DNA of 13,228 nucleotides, taken from assembly GCA_051646105.1 (NCBI GenBank), contig JBOFCO010000227.1, forward strand, positions 1-13,228, given 5' to 3'. The notes under the pieces were generated by a model. That model saw only the letters and a list, made by a program, of their open reading frames with translations, ran no database searches and was not told the DNA's origin. A program made the translations under genes and the position numbers. Below, piece after piece: positions 6,764 through 13,180 of this stretch. Numbering within the stretch: position 1 is the first letter of the stretch; every line of letters begins with the position of its first letter. Origin of the DNA: JBOFCO01 sp051646105 (lineage in GTDB: Bacteria; Pseudomonadota; Alphaproteobacteria; Rhodobacterales; Rhodobacteraceae).

Positions 6764-7254
6764 TGCTGACGGCGACCCAGGCGCTGGTTTTTCTGCCCTT
6801 TGTGCTGCCCATCTGCATTTGGGCGGCATGGTCTGACCTGTCAAACATGACGATCCCGAACAAGTCGGTTGTCGCGCTGTTTCTGGTCTGGGTGGTGGTC
6901 GGCGTGATCATGATGGATTTCAACGTCTGGCTGTGGGGTTTTGGTCTGCTGGGTATCGTTCTTGTTGCAGGATTCATCCTGAACGCGGCGGGTGTTCTAG
7001 GGGCAGGCGATGCCAAATTCGGCGCGGCAATGGCACCGTTCTTTGTTGGCACCGATTACAAGGATACGGGCATGTTGCTTTCGGCTTGCCTGCTTGGCGC
7101 GCTGGTGGCGCATCGCGGCCTGCGCATGGTGCCCGCCTTCCGCAATGCGACACCGGGCTGGAAAAGCTGGACAGTGCCGAAAGATTTTCCGGTTGGCCTT
7201 AGTCTTGCCGGAATGCTGCTGTTTTATCTGGTTAATCGGCTGATTGTTGCCTGA
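6763..7254 (+). CDS. cpaA: CpaA/TadV-type prepilin peptidase
   Basis: An aspartyl prepilin peptidase (A24 family) in the inner membrane that removes leader peptides from Flp pilin and from TadE/TadF pseudopilins. The protein has 163 residues, the short form without the methyltransferase domain found in PilD. Both catalytic aspartates are visible: D25 in AAWSDLSNMTIPN (21-33) and D83 in the GxGD motif GAGDAKF (80-86). Hydrophobic segments lie at about 6-24, 36-52, 57-77, 102-117 and 146-161. Its ATG overlaps the preceding TGA by one base (TGATG), and GGAGG at 6753-6757 is five bases before the start, so translation is coupled to the lipoprotein gene. In many tad loci the peptidase gene sits near the pilin gene; here it is near the distal end. 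Confidence 0.93.
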   Translation: MLTATQALVFLPFVLPICIWAAWSDLSNMTIPNKSVVALFLVWVVVGVIMMDFNVWLWGFGLLGIVLVAGFILNAAGVLGAGDAKFGAAMAPFFVGTDYKDTGMLLSACLLGALVAHRGLRMVPAFRNATPGWKSWTVPKDFPVGLSLAGMLLFYLVNRLIVA

Positions 7255-7295
7255 ATTGGGTGTTATCAGTCGGGCTTAACCGACAGGAGCATCCG

Positions 7296-8609
7296 ATGAA
7301 CATGCAAGTCACCCCCGGCGTTCAATCCCCCCCTGCCCCGCGCACGCTGGCCGAAGTCGGGATTTCGATGGTGATGATGCGGGACATCCTGCTGAAGACC
7401 ATGTTCCGGATGAACCTTGATCTGGTATCGACCCTGTCGCGCGTGATCTGCATTTCAGGAATCCTGACGCAGGAGCTGATGGACCTGTGCCGCTCGCAAA
7501 AGCTGGTGGAGGCGACGGGCACGCTGCACGCGACATCGGGCAATGAGATGGGCTATCAGCTGACCGAGGCCGGCAAGGCACGGGCGCTCGATGCGCTGGC
7601 GCAGTCGGAATACTATGGTGCCATGCCCATTCCGCTGGATGCGTTCAAGGAACAGGTCAAGCGCCAGTCGGTGCGCAATATCCGCCTGACGCGTCCGCAG
7701 CTTTTGTCGGGCATGGGGCATCTGATCCTGCCGAATGACCTGATCGAGAACCTTGGCCCTGCGGTGACGTCGGGACGTTCGATCCTGATGTACGGCCCGC
7801 CCGGCAACGGGAAATCCAGTATTTCCAACGGCATCCGGGCCGCTCTTGGCGACAAGGTCTATATCCCGCGCGCGCTGGAATACTCGGGGCAGGTGATCAC
7901 GGTCTATGACCCTATCGTGCATTCGGCGGCAGAGGAGTCGCTTGACGACCCGAACAGCCTGCGGCGCACGTCGAACCGGTTTGACAACCGCTATGTCTAT
8001 TGCGAACGGCCGACGGTGATCACCGGTGGTGAACTATCGCTGGATATGCTCGATCTCACCTACAACCCGACGGCGCGCACCTATCAGGCACCGCTGCAGT
8101 TGAAATCCACCGGCGGCATCTTCATCGTCGACGACTTGGGCCGTCAGGCGGAACCGCCGCAGAAGCTGGTCAACCGCTGGATCGTGCCGCTGGAAGAATC
8201 GAAGGATATCCTGGCGCTGCAGTCGGGCGAAAAGTTCACGGTGCCTTTTGATACGCTGGTCATCTTTTCAACCAACTTCCACCCGAACGAGATTTTCGAC
8301 GGCGCGGCCCTGCGGCGTATCTTCTTTAAGATCAAGATCGATGGGCCGAATCAGGAGAACTTTCTGAAGATTTTCGCGATGGTGGCGAAGAAGAAGAAGA
8401 TGCCGCTGAACGAGGCGGCGATGCTGCATCTGATGAAGGTGAAGTATCCGTCGATCCAGAACAACTATGCAAACTATCAGCCGGTGTTCCTGATCGATCA
8501 GATGATCGCGATCTGCGAGTTTGAAGGCATCCCCTATCAGATGTCGCCGGAGCTTTTGGACAAGGCCTGGGGCAACATGTTCGTCAAGGACGAGAAGATC
8601 GCAAAGTAG
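7296..8609 (+). CDS. AAA+ ATPase associated with Flp/Tad pilus loci
   Basis: The protein has 437 residues from ATG 7296, which has CAGGAG (7284-7289) six bases upstream; a GTG at 7260 has no such support. An N-terminal region (about 15-115) looks helical and winged-helix-like (VSTLSRVICISGILTQELMD, then GYQLTEAGKARA). The AAA+ core has Walker A GPPGNGKSS (167-175, Lys173), Walker B IFIVDD (275-280), sensor-1 STN (325-327) and paired Arg340-Arg341 that could be an arginine finger. Between Walker A and B lies a long insert (about 190-270) with conserved-looking YDP, RRTSNRFD and TGGELSLDMLDL. Homologues are, as I recall, described as chaperone-like ATPases linked to Flp pilus assembly, but no molecular job is established. 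It starts 41 bases after the peptidase gene and ends the operon. A remodelling role in pilus assembly or turnover is inference. MoxR family proper is less likely given the N-terminal domain. Confidence 0.85.
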   Translation: MNMQVTPGVQSPPAPRTLAEVGISMVMMRDILLKTMFRMNLDLVSTLSRVICISGILTQELMDLCRSQKLVEATGTLHATSGNEMGYQLTEAGKARALDALAQSEYYGAMPIPLDAFKEQVKRQSVRNIRLTRPQLLSGMGHLILPNDLIENLGPAVTSGRSILMYGPPGNGKSSISNGIRAALGDKVYIPRALEYSGQVITVYDPIVHSAAEESLDDPNSLRRTSNRFDNRYVYCERPTVITGGELSLDMLDLTYNPTARTYQAPLQLKSTGGIFIVDDLGRQAEPPQKLVNRWIVPLEESKDILALQSGEKFTVPFDTLVIFSTNFHPNEIFDGAALRRIFFKIKIDGPNQENFLKIFAMVAKKKKMPLNEAAMLHLMKVKYPSIQNNYANYQPVFLIDQMIAICEFEGIPYQMSPELLDKAWGNMFVKDEKIAK

Positions 8610-8624
8610 CGGTTTTGGTCAGCG

Positions 8625-8645
8625 CCGGGGGTTTCACACCCCCGG
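8625..8645. terminator. Bidirectional hairpin between convergent genes
   Basis: CCGGGGG (8625-8631), loop TTTCACA, CCCCCGG (8639-8645) is a perfect 7-bp stem in the 51-base gap between two convergent genes, so it can end both transcripts. No T tract follows on either side. The hairpin and the following GACCCCCGTGGAATAG stretch resemble an intergenic repeat I remember from Rhodobacteraceae genomes; this recollection could not be checked here. Confidence 0.6.
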
Positions 8646-8660
8646 ACCCCCGTGGAATAG

Positions 8661-9203
8661 TTATGGACAGAGGAAGCTGCGGACGCCGTTCTCCGTGACG
8701 ATCATATCCAGCCGCTGATCCGTGTCATCAATCGGTACTTCCGCCACCTGTTGCGCGGCAAAAGCGAAGCCGATGGCCAGCACCCGGCCTTGGGCGCGCA
8801 GGGCCTGCAACGTGCGGTCGTAGAACCCGCCGCCGTAGCCCAGCCGATAGCCTCGTGCATCGAAAGCGAGAAGCGGCACGATGAGGATTTGCGGCAGCAG
8901 CCACGCACCCTCTGACGGGATCAGCGCGCCGAAATCGCCGGGTTCCATGCGGCAGCCGGGGGTCCATTCGCGGAACCGCAGGGGCTGCGCTGCGCCCATG
9001 ATGACGGGCACGCAGACAGGCCCCTGATGCGCGGCCATGGCGGGCAAGGGGTCAATCTCCGTCCGCATGGGCATGTAACCCGAAAGGATTTTGCCCGCAT
9101 GGGCCGCCAGCACATCGGCCAGCAGCTCCGCCGCCTGCCCCTGCCCCGCGGCATGGGCGGATTTCCGGATGGCGAAAGCCGCCTTGCGGAAATCGGCTTT
9201 CAC
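8661..9203 (-). CDS. 5-formyltetrahydrofolate cyclo-ligase (5,10-methenyl-THF synthetase)
   Basis: Cytoplasmic enzyme that converts 5-formyl-THF with ATP to 5,10-methenyl-THF, salvaging a folate that inhibits other folate enzymes. The 180-residue length is normal. The N-terminus MKADFRKAAFAIRKSAH matches the family's basic helix, MRTEIDP (46-52) fits the substrate loop with Glu49, and GYGGGFYDR (122-130) is the family signature. The start is GTG at 9203-9201, overlapping the mgtE stop as GTGA, so it is probably translated by reinitiation. The last codons (…LCP, TAA) fall in the repeat-like stretch next to the terminator hairpin. In E. coli the gene is ygfA; no symbol is given here. Confidence 0.93.
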   Translation of the reverse strand: MKADFRKAAFAIRKSAHAAGQGQAAELLADVLAAHAGKILSGYMPMRTEIDPLPAMAAHQGPVCVPVIMGAAQPLRFREWTPGCRMEPGDFGALIPSEGAWLLPQILIVPLLAFDARGYRLGYGGGFYDRTLQALRAQGRVLAIGFAFAAQQVAEVPIDDTDQRLDMIVTENGVRSFLCP

Positions 9204-10570
9204 AACAGCAACATGGTGGCGAGGCCGAGGAAGACAAAGAACCCCGTGAGGTCAGTCACCGTTGTCACGAATGTGCCCGATGCCAGCGCGGGATCCAGAT
9301 CAAAGCGTTCCAGCGTGAGGGGCACCAGCACGCCTGCCAAGGCGGCCACGATCAGGTTGACGATCAATGCAATGCCGATCACCACGCCCAGCATCGCAGA
9401 CCCGAAACCCAGCCACCCCACCAGCCCCATCACCACCGCAAAGGCCAAACCGTTGATAACCCCCACCATCGCCTCGCGCCGCACCACGCGCATGGCGTTG
9501 GCCCCGGTCAGATCGCGCGTGGCCAGCGCGCGGACGGCCACGGTCAGGCTTTGCGTGCCCGCATTGCCGCCCATGGAGGCCACGATGGGCATCAACGCGG
9601 CGAGGGCCACGATCACCCCGATGGTGCCTGCAAACTGCCCGATGACCAGCGCGGAAAGGTTGGCCGTCACAAGATTGACGGCCAGCCACGGGAAGCGCCG
9701 CTTGACGGTTTCGAACACGCCATCCGAAATCGAGGCGTCCTCGCCCACGCCCGCCAACAGCAGCATGTCTTCCTGATGCTCTTCGTCCAGCACGTTCATG
9801 GCGTCGTCGATGGTGATGACGCCGACAAGACGGTCGCTGGCATCGACCACGGGGCAGGAAATCAGGTGATACTGGTTGAAGATATAGGCGACGTTATCCT
9901 CCGGCTCGGTCGCGAGGATGGTGCGGAAGCTGTCCTCCACAATATCGCGCAGGCGCACATCGCGGCGGGCGGAAAGGACGCGGCCAAGGGTGGCATAGCC
10001 CTGCGGCTTCATGCGGGGATCGACGAGGATGACGTGGTAGAACTGATCCGGCAGATGGTCGGCGTTGCGCAGATAGTCGATGGTTTCGCCCACGGTCCAG
10101 TGTTCGGGCGCGACGACCACCTCGCGCTGCATCAGGCGGCCTGCGGAGTATTCGGGATAGGCCATCGCGGCCTCGACCGCGACACGGTCGGCATCCTCCA
10201 GCGCGTCAAGGATCAGGCCCTGCTGCTGGGCTTCCAGATCCTCAAGGATATCAACGACATCGTCGGTATCGAGTTCGCGCACGGCATCGGCGACAATCTC
10301 GGCGGGCAGATGCGAGATGACTTCTTCGCGGATGGATTCGTCGAGTTCGGACAGGATTTCGCCGTCAACCTCTGTCGCCCACATGTCCAGCAGGTCACGG
10401 CGTTCGGAGCCACTGATCTGTTCCAGCAGGTCGGCGATATCCGCGGCGTGCAAGGGGGCCATCAGGCCGGTCAGGCGGGGGGTATCGCTGGCTTCGACCG
10501 CGTCGAGAATGGCGGTCACACGGCGCGGATCGAGGGCCGCGTCTTCGTCCAGCACCTCCGCATCCGCCAT
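9200..10570 (-). CDS. mgtE: Magnesium transporter MgtE
   Basis: Inner-membrane Mg2+ channel/transporter gated by cytoplasmic Mg2+. The protein has 456 residues with the full family layout: N domain of helical repeats (about 30-135; e.g. LHAADIADLLEQISGSERRD), a CBS-domain pair (about 145-260; PVVDASDRLVGVITIDDAMN near 240-259), then the membrane domain (about 290-456) of five hydrophobic segments. The membrane domain carries the signature MPIVASMGGNAGTQSLTVAV (327-346) and, in the last helix pair, TTVTDLTGFF (436-445), whose Asp440 corresponds to the pore Mg2+-binding aspartate known from Thermus MgtE. AGGGAG (complement of 10577-10582) is six bases before the ATG. The cyclo-ligase gene overlaps its end. 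guaD is divergent 85 bases away. Confidence 0.96.
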   Translation of the reverse strand: MADAEVLDEDAALDPRRVTAILDAVEASDTPRLTGLMAPLHAADIADLLEQISGSERRDLLDMWATEVDGEILSELDESIREEVISHLPAEIVADAVRELDTDDVVDILEDLEAQQQGLILDALEDADRVAVEAAMAYPEYSAGRLMQREVVVAPEHWTVGETIDYLRNADHLPDQFYHVILVDPRMKPQGYATLGRVLSARRDVRLRDIVEDSFRTILATEPEDNVAYIFNQYHLISCPVVDASDRLVGVITIDDAMNVLDEEHQEDMLLLAGVGEDASISDGVFETVKRRFPWLAVNLVTANLSALVIGQFAGTIGVIVALAALMPIVASMGGNAGTQSLTVAVRALATRDLTGANAMRVVRREAMVGVINGLAFAVVMGLVGWLGFGSAMLGVVIGIALIVNLIVAALAGVLVPLTLERFDLDPALASGTFVTTVTDLTGFFVFLGLATMLLL

Positions 10571-10655
10571 GAGTCACTCCCTTTATTTGGCGGCACCATA
10601 GGGCGTTTTCCAAGGCGCGGAAAGGGATTAGGGTTGGTGCAAAGGATGGTGGGCA
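10571..10655. promoter_or_regulatory. Divergent spacer between mgtE and guaD
   Basis: This 85-base spacer must hold the start signals of both divergent genes unless they are read from further away. Shine-Dalgarno sequences are clear (AGGGAG for mgtE, AAAGGA at 10641-10646 for guaD), but no convincing -35/-10 pair is seen for either. It is too short to hold a full M-box magnesium riboswitch plus a promoter. Confidence 0.4.
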
Positions 10656-11945
10656 ATGGCTGATCTGCTGCTGGGGCAACTGCTGTGGTTTGAAGGTGAC
10701 GCCTTGGTAGAAGGCCCGTCTGCGGCGCGGCATATGGCGCGCGGCGGGCTGCTGCTGGACAGGGGCCGCATCGCGGCGCGGGGGGATGGGGCGGCGTTGC
10801 GCGCCGCGCATCCGGGGGTGCCTGTGACGGATTACGGGGACTGCCTGCTGTCGGCGGGCTTTGTGGATGCGCATGTGCATTACCCGCAGACGGCGATTAT
10901 CGCGAGCTGGGGCAAGCGGCTGATCGACTGGCTGAACACCTATACTTTCCCGGAGGAGATGCGGTTTGCTGATCCGGCCTATGCGGCTGAGATCGCAGGG
11001 CGGTATCTGGACCTTGTGCTGGCGCGGGGGACGACGAGTTTTTGCAGCTACACGACCATTCATCCGGGTTCGGTGGATGCGATCTTCACGGCAGCGCAGG
11101 GGCGGGGGATGCGGGTGTTTGCGGGGAAAACCTGCATGGACCGCAACGCGCCGGAGGGGCTGCGGGATACGGCACAGTCGGCCTACGACGACTCGCGCGC
11201 GCTGTTACGGCAATGGCATGGGGTGGATCGGCTGTCCTATGTCATCACGCCACGCTTTTCGCCGACGTCTTCGGCGGAGCAACTGGCGGCACTGGGCGCG
11301 CTGTGGGCGGAGCATCCGGAGTGCCTGATGCAGACGCATCTTTCCGAACAGCCGGACGAGATTGCCTGGGTGGCGTCGCTGTTCCCCAAGGCGCGGGACT
11401 ATCTGGATACCTATGAGGCGCACGGGCTGCTGGGGGCACGCGGGGTTTATGGCCATGCGATCCACCTGACGGCGCGGGAACGGGCACGGCTGGTGGAGGT
11501 GGGGGCCAGCGTGGCGCATTGCCCGACGTCGAACATGTTCATCGGGTCGGGGCTGTTTGACATGTCGCTGGCCCAGTCGATGCGGGTGGGTCTGGCGACG
11601 GACACCGGGGGCGGGTCCAGCTTCAGCATGCTGCGCACCATGGCGGCGGCTTACGAGGTGGCGCAGCTGCGGGGGGTGTCGCTGCACCCTTCGGCGCTGT
11701 GGTATCTGGCAACCGTGGGGTCCGCACGGGCACTGCATGCGGATCATCAGATCGGCAATCTCGCGGCGGGGATGGAGGCGGACGTGGCGGTGATCGACCT
11801 TGGCAGCACGCCCGCCATCGCGCAGGCATCGGCGCGGGCGGATGATCTGTGGGGGGCGCTGTTCCCGACGATCATGATGGGGGATGACCGGGCTGTGCGG
11901 GATGTGTGGGTTGGGGGTGTGCGGGGGGGTGTTTTGTCTGGCTGA
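10656..11945 (+). CDS. guaD: Guanine deaminase
   Basis: Zinc-dependent amidohydrolase that deaminates guanine to xanthine and ammonia in purine catabolism or salvage. The 429 residues are normal for the family. Metal ligands are visible: DAHVH (71-75, His73 and His75), His228 in QTHLSEQPDE, His267 in YGHAIHL and Asp316 in ATDTGGG; Glu231 is the likely proton shuttle. HCPTSNMFIGSGLFD (288-302) and the YPQ after HVH (76-78) are typical of guanine deaminase rather than other amidohydrolases. Codon use is odd: Gly GGG and Arg CGG are far more common than in the tad genes, which favour GGC and CGC, and the 3' end has a run of G tracts. No other purine-degradation gene is in view, so the pathway context is unknown. 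Confidence 0.93.
   Translation: MADLLLGQLLWFEGDALVEGPSAARHMARGGLLLDRGRIAARGDGAALRAAHPGVPVTDYGDCLLSAGFVDAHVHYPQTAIIASWGKRLIDWLNTYTFPEEMRFADPAYAAEIAGRYLDLVLARGTTSFCSYTTIHPGSVDAIFTAAQGRGMRVFAGKTCMDRNAPEGLRDTAQSAYDDSRALLRQWHGVDRLSYVITPRFSPTSSAEQLAALGALWAEHPECLMQTHLSEQPDEIAWVASLFPKARDYLDTYEAHGLLGARGVYGHAIHLTARERARLVEVGASVAHCPTSNMFIGSGLFDMSLAQSMRVGLATDTGGGSSFSMLRTMAAAYEVAQLRGVSLHPSALWYLATVGSARALHADHQIGNLAAGMEADVAVIDLGSTPAIAQASARADDLWGALFPTIMMGDDRAVRDVWVGGVRGGVLSG
11899..11929 (+). other. Putative G-quadruplex motif at the 3' end of guaD
   Basis: Four G tracts lie on the coding strand: 3 G at 11899-11901, 3 G at 11908-11910, 5 G at 11913-11917 and 7 G at 11923-11929, with loops of 6, 2 and 5 bases. 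This fits the common G3+N1-7 rule. TGTTTTG follows directly. It lies within the last 16 or so codons of guaD. Confidence 0.5.
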
Positions 11946-11996
11946 AGTTTGAATGCAGCGACCAACACCCTACGACGAAGGCGAGAAACTGACGGC

Positions 11997-12389
11997 CTAA
12001 TTCAGCCGTTCGAGGCGGCGGTTGCGGATGATATTCTTGTAATCCCACTGAATTTGTTTCGCCTTTTGAGGCCATCTTCCAATGTCGCCGGCATTGATCT
12101 GTCCGACGGATGTGTAAATAATCGACGCGTCCATGAACTTTCCTGTTCCGGGTCGCAGCTCAACTTCATCAAAACCAGCACCGCTCCAGAACATCAGGCG
12201 GATACCTGCCTTCAATCTGCTGAACCCTGTAACGGGGTTGCCGTCCAAAAACCAAACGGGATGCGCGTGCCAAATCTTGCTTTCGGCCTCGGGCAGACCC
12301 GCGTTGATCATGTCCCTAAGAATCTCGCAGACGACTCTGTCTTCGGGAACTTGTTGGTCAATGAAAGCGTCGACAGTGTCATATCTCAT
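11997..12389 (-). CDS. DUF1801 domain protein
   Basis: A 130-residue protein that reads as a single DUF1801 (YdhG-like) domain: N-terminal helix TVDAFIDQQVPEDRVVCEIL, then KIWHAHPVWFLDG (about 38-50) with the family's Trp/Pro-rich strand, GIRLMFWSGAG (about 62-72) and a C-terminal KAKQIQWDYKNIIRNRRLER helix. No biochemical function is established for the family. There is no signal peptide or membrane segment. GGTGAG lies eight bases before the ATG. Local GC is visibly lower than in guaD or mgtE, with codons such as AAT, ATA and ATT, which hints at separate acquisition. A longer frame on the other strand over the same bases has no family resemblance, so the minus strand is chosen. Confidence 0.8.
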   Translation of the reverse strand: MRYDTVDAFIDQQVPEDRVVCEILRDMINAGLPEAESKIWHAHPVWFLDGNPVTGFSRLKAGIRLMFWSGAGFDEVELRPGTGKFMDASIIYTSVGQINAGDIGRWPQKAKQIQWDYKNIIRNRRLERLN

Positions 12390-12474
12390 CGTGGAATCTC
12401 ACCTCTCTCGCTTCCGTGCAGCAACCCTTTCGCTGCCGATGAAAGTTCAGCCAGCGATCAATTGCACAGACAGA

Positions 12475-12532
12475 CGGGCCTGGTAAACGAAGGGAAACAC
12501 ATCCGGGCCTGGTAAACGAAGGGAAACACATC
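12475..12532. repeat. Exact 29-bp tandem direct repeat, two copies
   Basis: Copy 1 spans 12475-12503 and copy 2 spans 12504-12532. Each starts CGGGCCTGGTAAACGAAG and ends GGAAACACATC, with no mismatch and no spacer. It lies in the 151-base gap upstream of the DUF1801 gene and downstream of the YdeI-family gene (both minus strand). Each unit also contains two similar 9-mers (GTAAACGAA and GGAAACACA). It could be a recent duplication, or paired protein-binding sites. Confidence 0.9.
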
Positions 12533-12540
12533 ACCACCGA

Positions 12541-13164
12541 TTACCGTTCCGTCGCACCCTTCCCCGCAAGGATATGCTGGCGGAACTTCGCGATGCGCGC
12601 AACCCGCGTGGCAGAGGTCTTGGCGGAGCTGAGGGCGATGACATAGCTTTTCTGCCGCCCGCGCGTCAGGGCGTGGAAGGCTTCGGCCAGATCGGGGTCG
12701 CCGTCCATCGCCTCCACCAGTTCCTCCGGCAATTCCAGATCGACGGTCACCTTCGGCGGCACGATCCCCGCCTCGGCATAGCCCATCGCCTCGGCCAGAT
12801 AGGCCCGGATCACGGGTTCCATCCGCGCGACTTGCGCATTGTCGGTAAAGCGCATGGCGTCGGCTACCTGTGTATTCGGCCCCTGACGTTCCAGCACGCC
12901 TTCGGGGTCTTTCAGCAGCGCCGCATTCAGAAAACTGATGCGGAAGTCGCCGCGAAACGCGCCAATGATGGCGATGTTGCGGCCCGCGTGCATGTAGCAG
13001 GGATGCGCCCATTTCACCGTTTCAACCAAACCGACATCACGGCAGATGCGGCGCAGGTCGGTCTGGCCCTGCACCCAGAACCGTGTGGCACAGTCCGCAG
13101 TGGCAAAGCGGTCGCAGCGCCCGCAGCCCTTGGTAAAGTAGTCTTCGATGTCCGTGATCATCAT
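12541..13164 (-). CDS. YdeI/OmpD-associated (OmdA) family protein
   Basis: The protein has 207 residues from ATG 13164 (a second ATG follows directly). The first half is DUF1801-like (LVETVKWAHPCYMHAGRNIA, about 46-65, then FRGDFRISFLNAALLKDPEG). The C-terminal part is the OmdA/YdeI tail: VPPKVTVDLELPEELVEAM, then FHALTRGRQKSYVIALSSAK and TSATRVARIAKFRQHILAGK. Near the N-terminus C14-G-R-C17 and C25 form a cysteine cluster that could bind metal; this is inference. The function of the family is unknown. A start 54 bases upstream (13218) would overlap the previous gene's coding end and adds residues with no family likeness, so 13164 is preferred; GGGA eight bases before it is a weak binding site. 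Confidence 0.8.
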   Translation of the reverse strand: MMITDIEDYFTKGCGRCDRFATADCATRFWVQGQTDLRRICRDVGLVETVKWAHPCYMHAGRNIAIIGAFRGDFRISFLNAALLKDPEGVLERQGPNTQVADAMRFTDNAQVARMEPVIRAYLAEAMGYAEAGIVPPKVTVDLELPEELVEAMDGDPDLAEAFHALTRGRQKSYVIALSSAKTSATRVARIAKFRQHILAGKGATER

Positions 13165-13180
13165 CGGACTGATCCCGCCC

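Noticed and set aside
7260..7295. Upstream GTG start (7260) for the AAA+ ATPase
   Set aside because: It lacks a ribosome binding site, while ATG 7296 has CAGGAG six bases before it; the extra 12 residues look non-coding.
10571..10655. M-box type magnesium riboswitch before mgtE
   Set aside because: The spacer to the divergent guaD start is only 85 bases and shows no multi-helix leader, so a riboswitch of that class does not fit.
9551..10663. A 370-codon open frame on the plus strand opposite mgtE
   Set aside because: mgtE on the other strand has full domain structure and signature motifs. The plus-strand product is low-complexity Gly/His/Asp-rich without a family, and it runs past the mgtE start into the spacer.
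12080..12096. CAATGTCGCCGGCATTG, nearly the same as the dyad at 414-430
   Set aside because: It differs at two of 17 bases but lies inside the DUF1801 coding sequence, where it encodes part of INAGDIG. A shared operator is possible but coincidence is more likely.
11949..12515. A 188-codon plus-strand frame over the DUF1801 gene
   Set aside because: The minus-strand product has clear DUF1801 motifs. The plus-strand one has none, and its end includes the tandem repeat.
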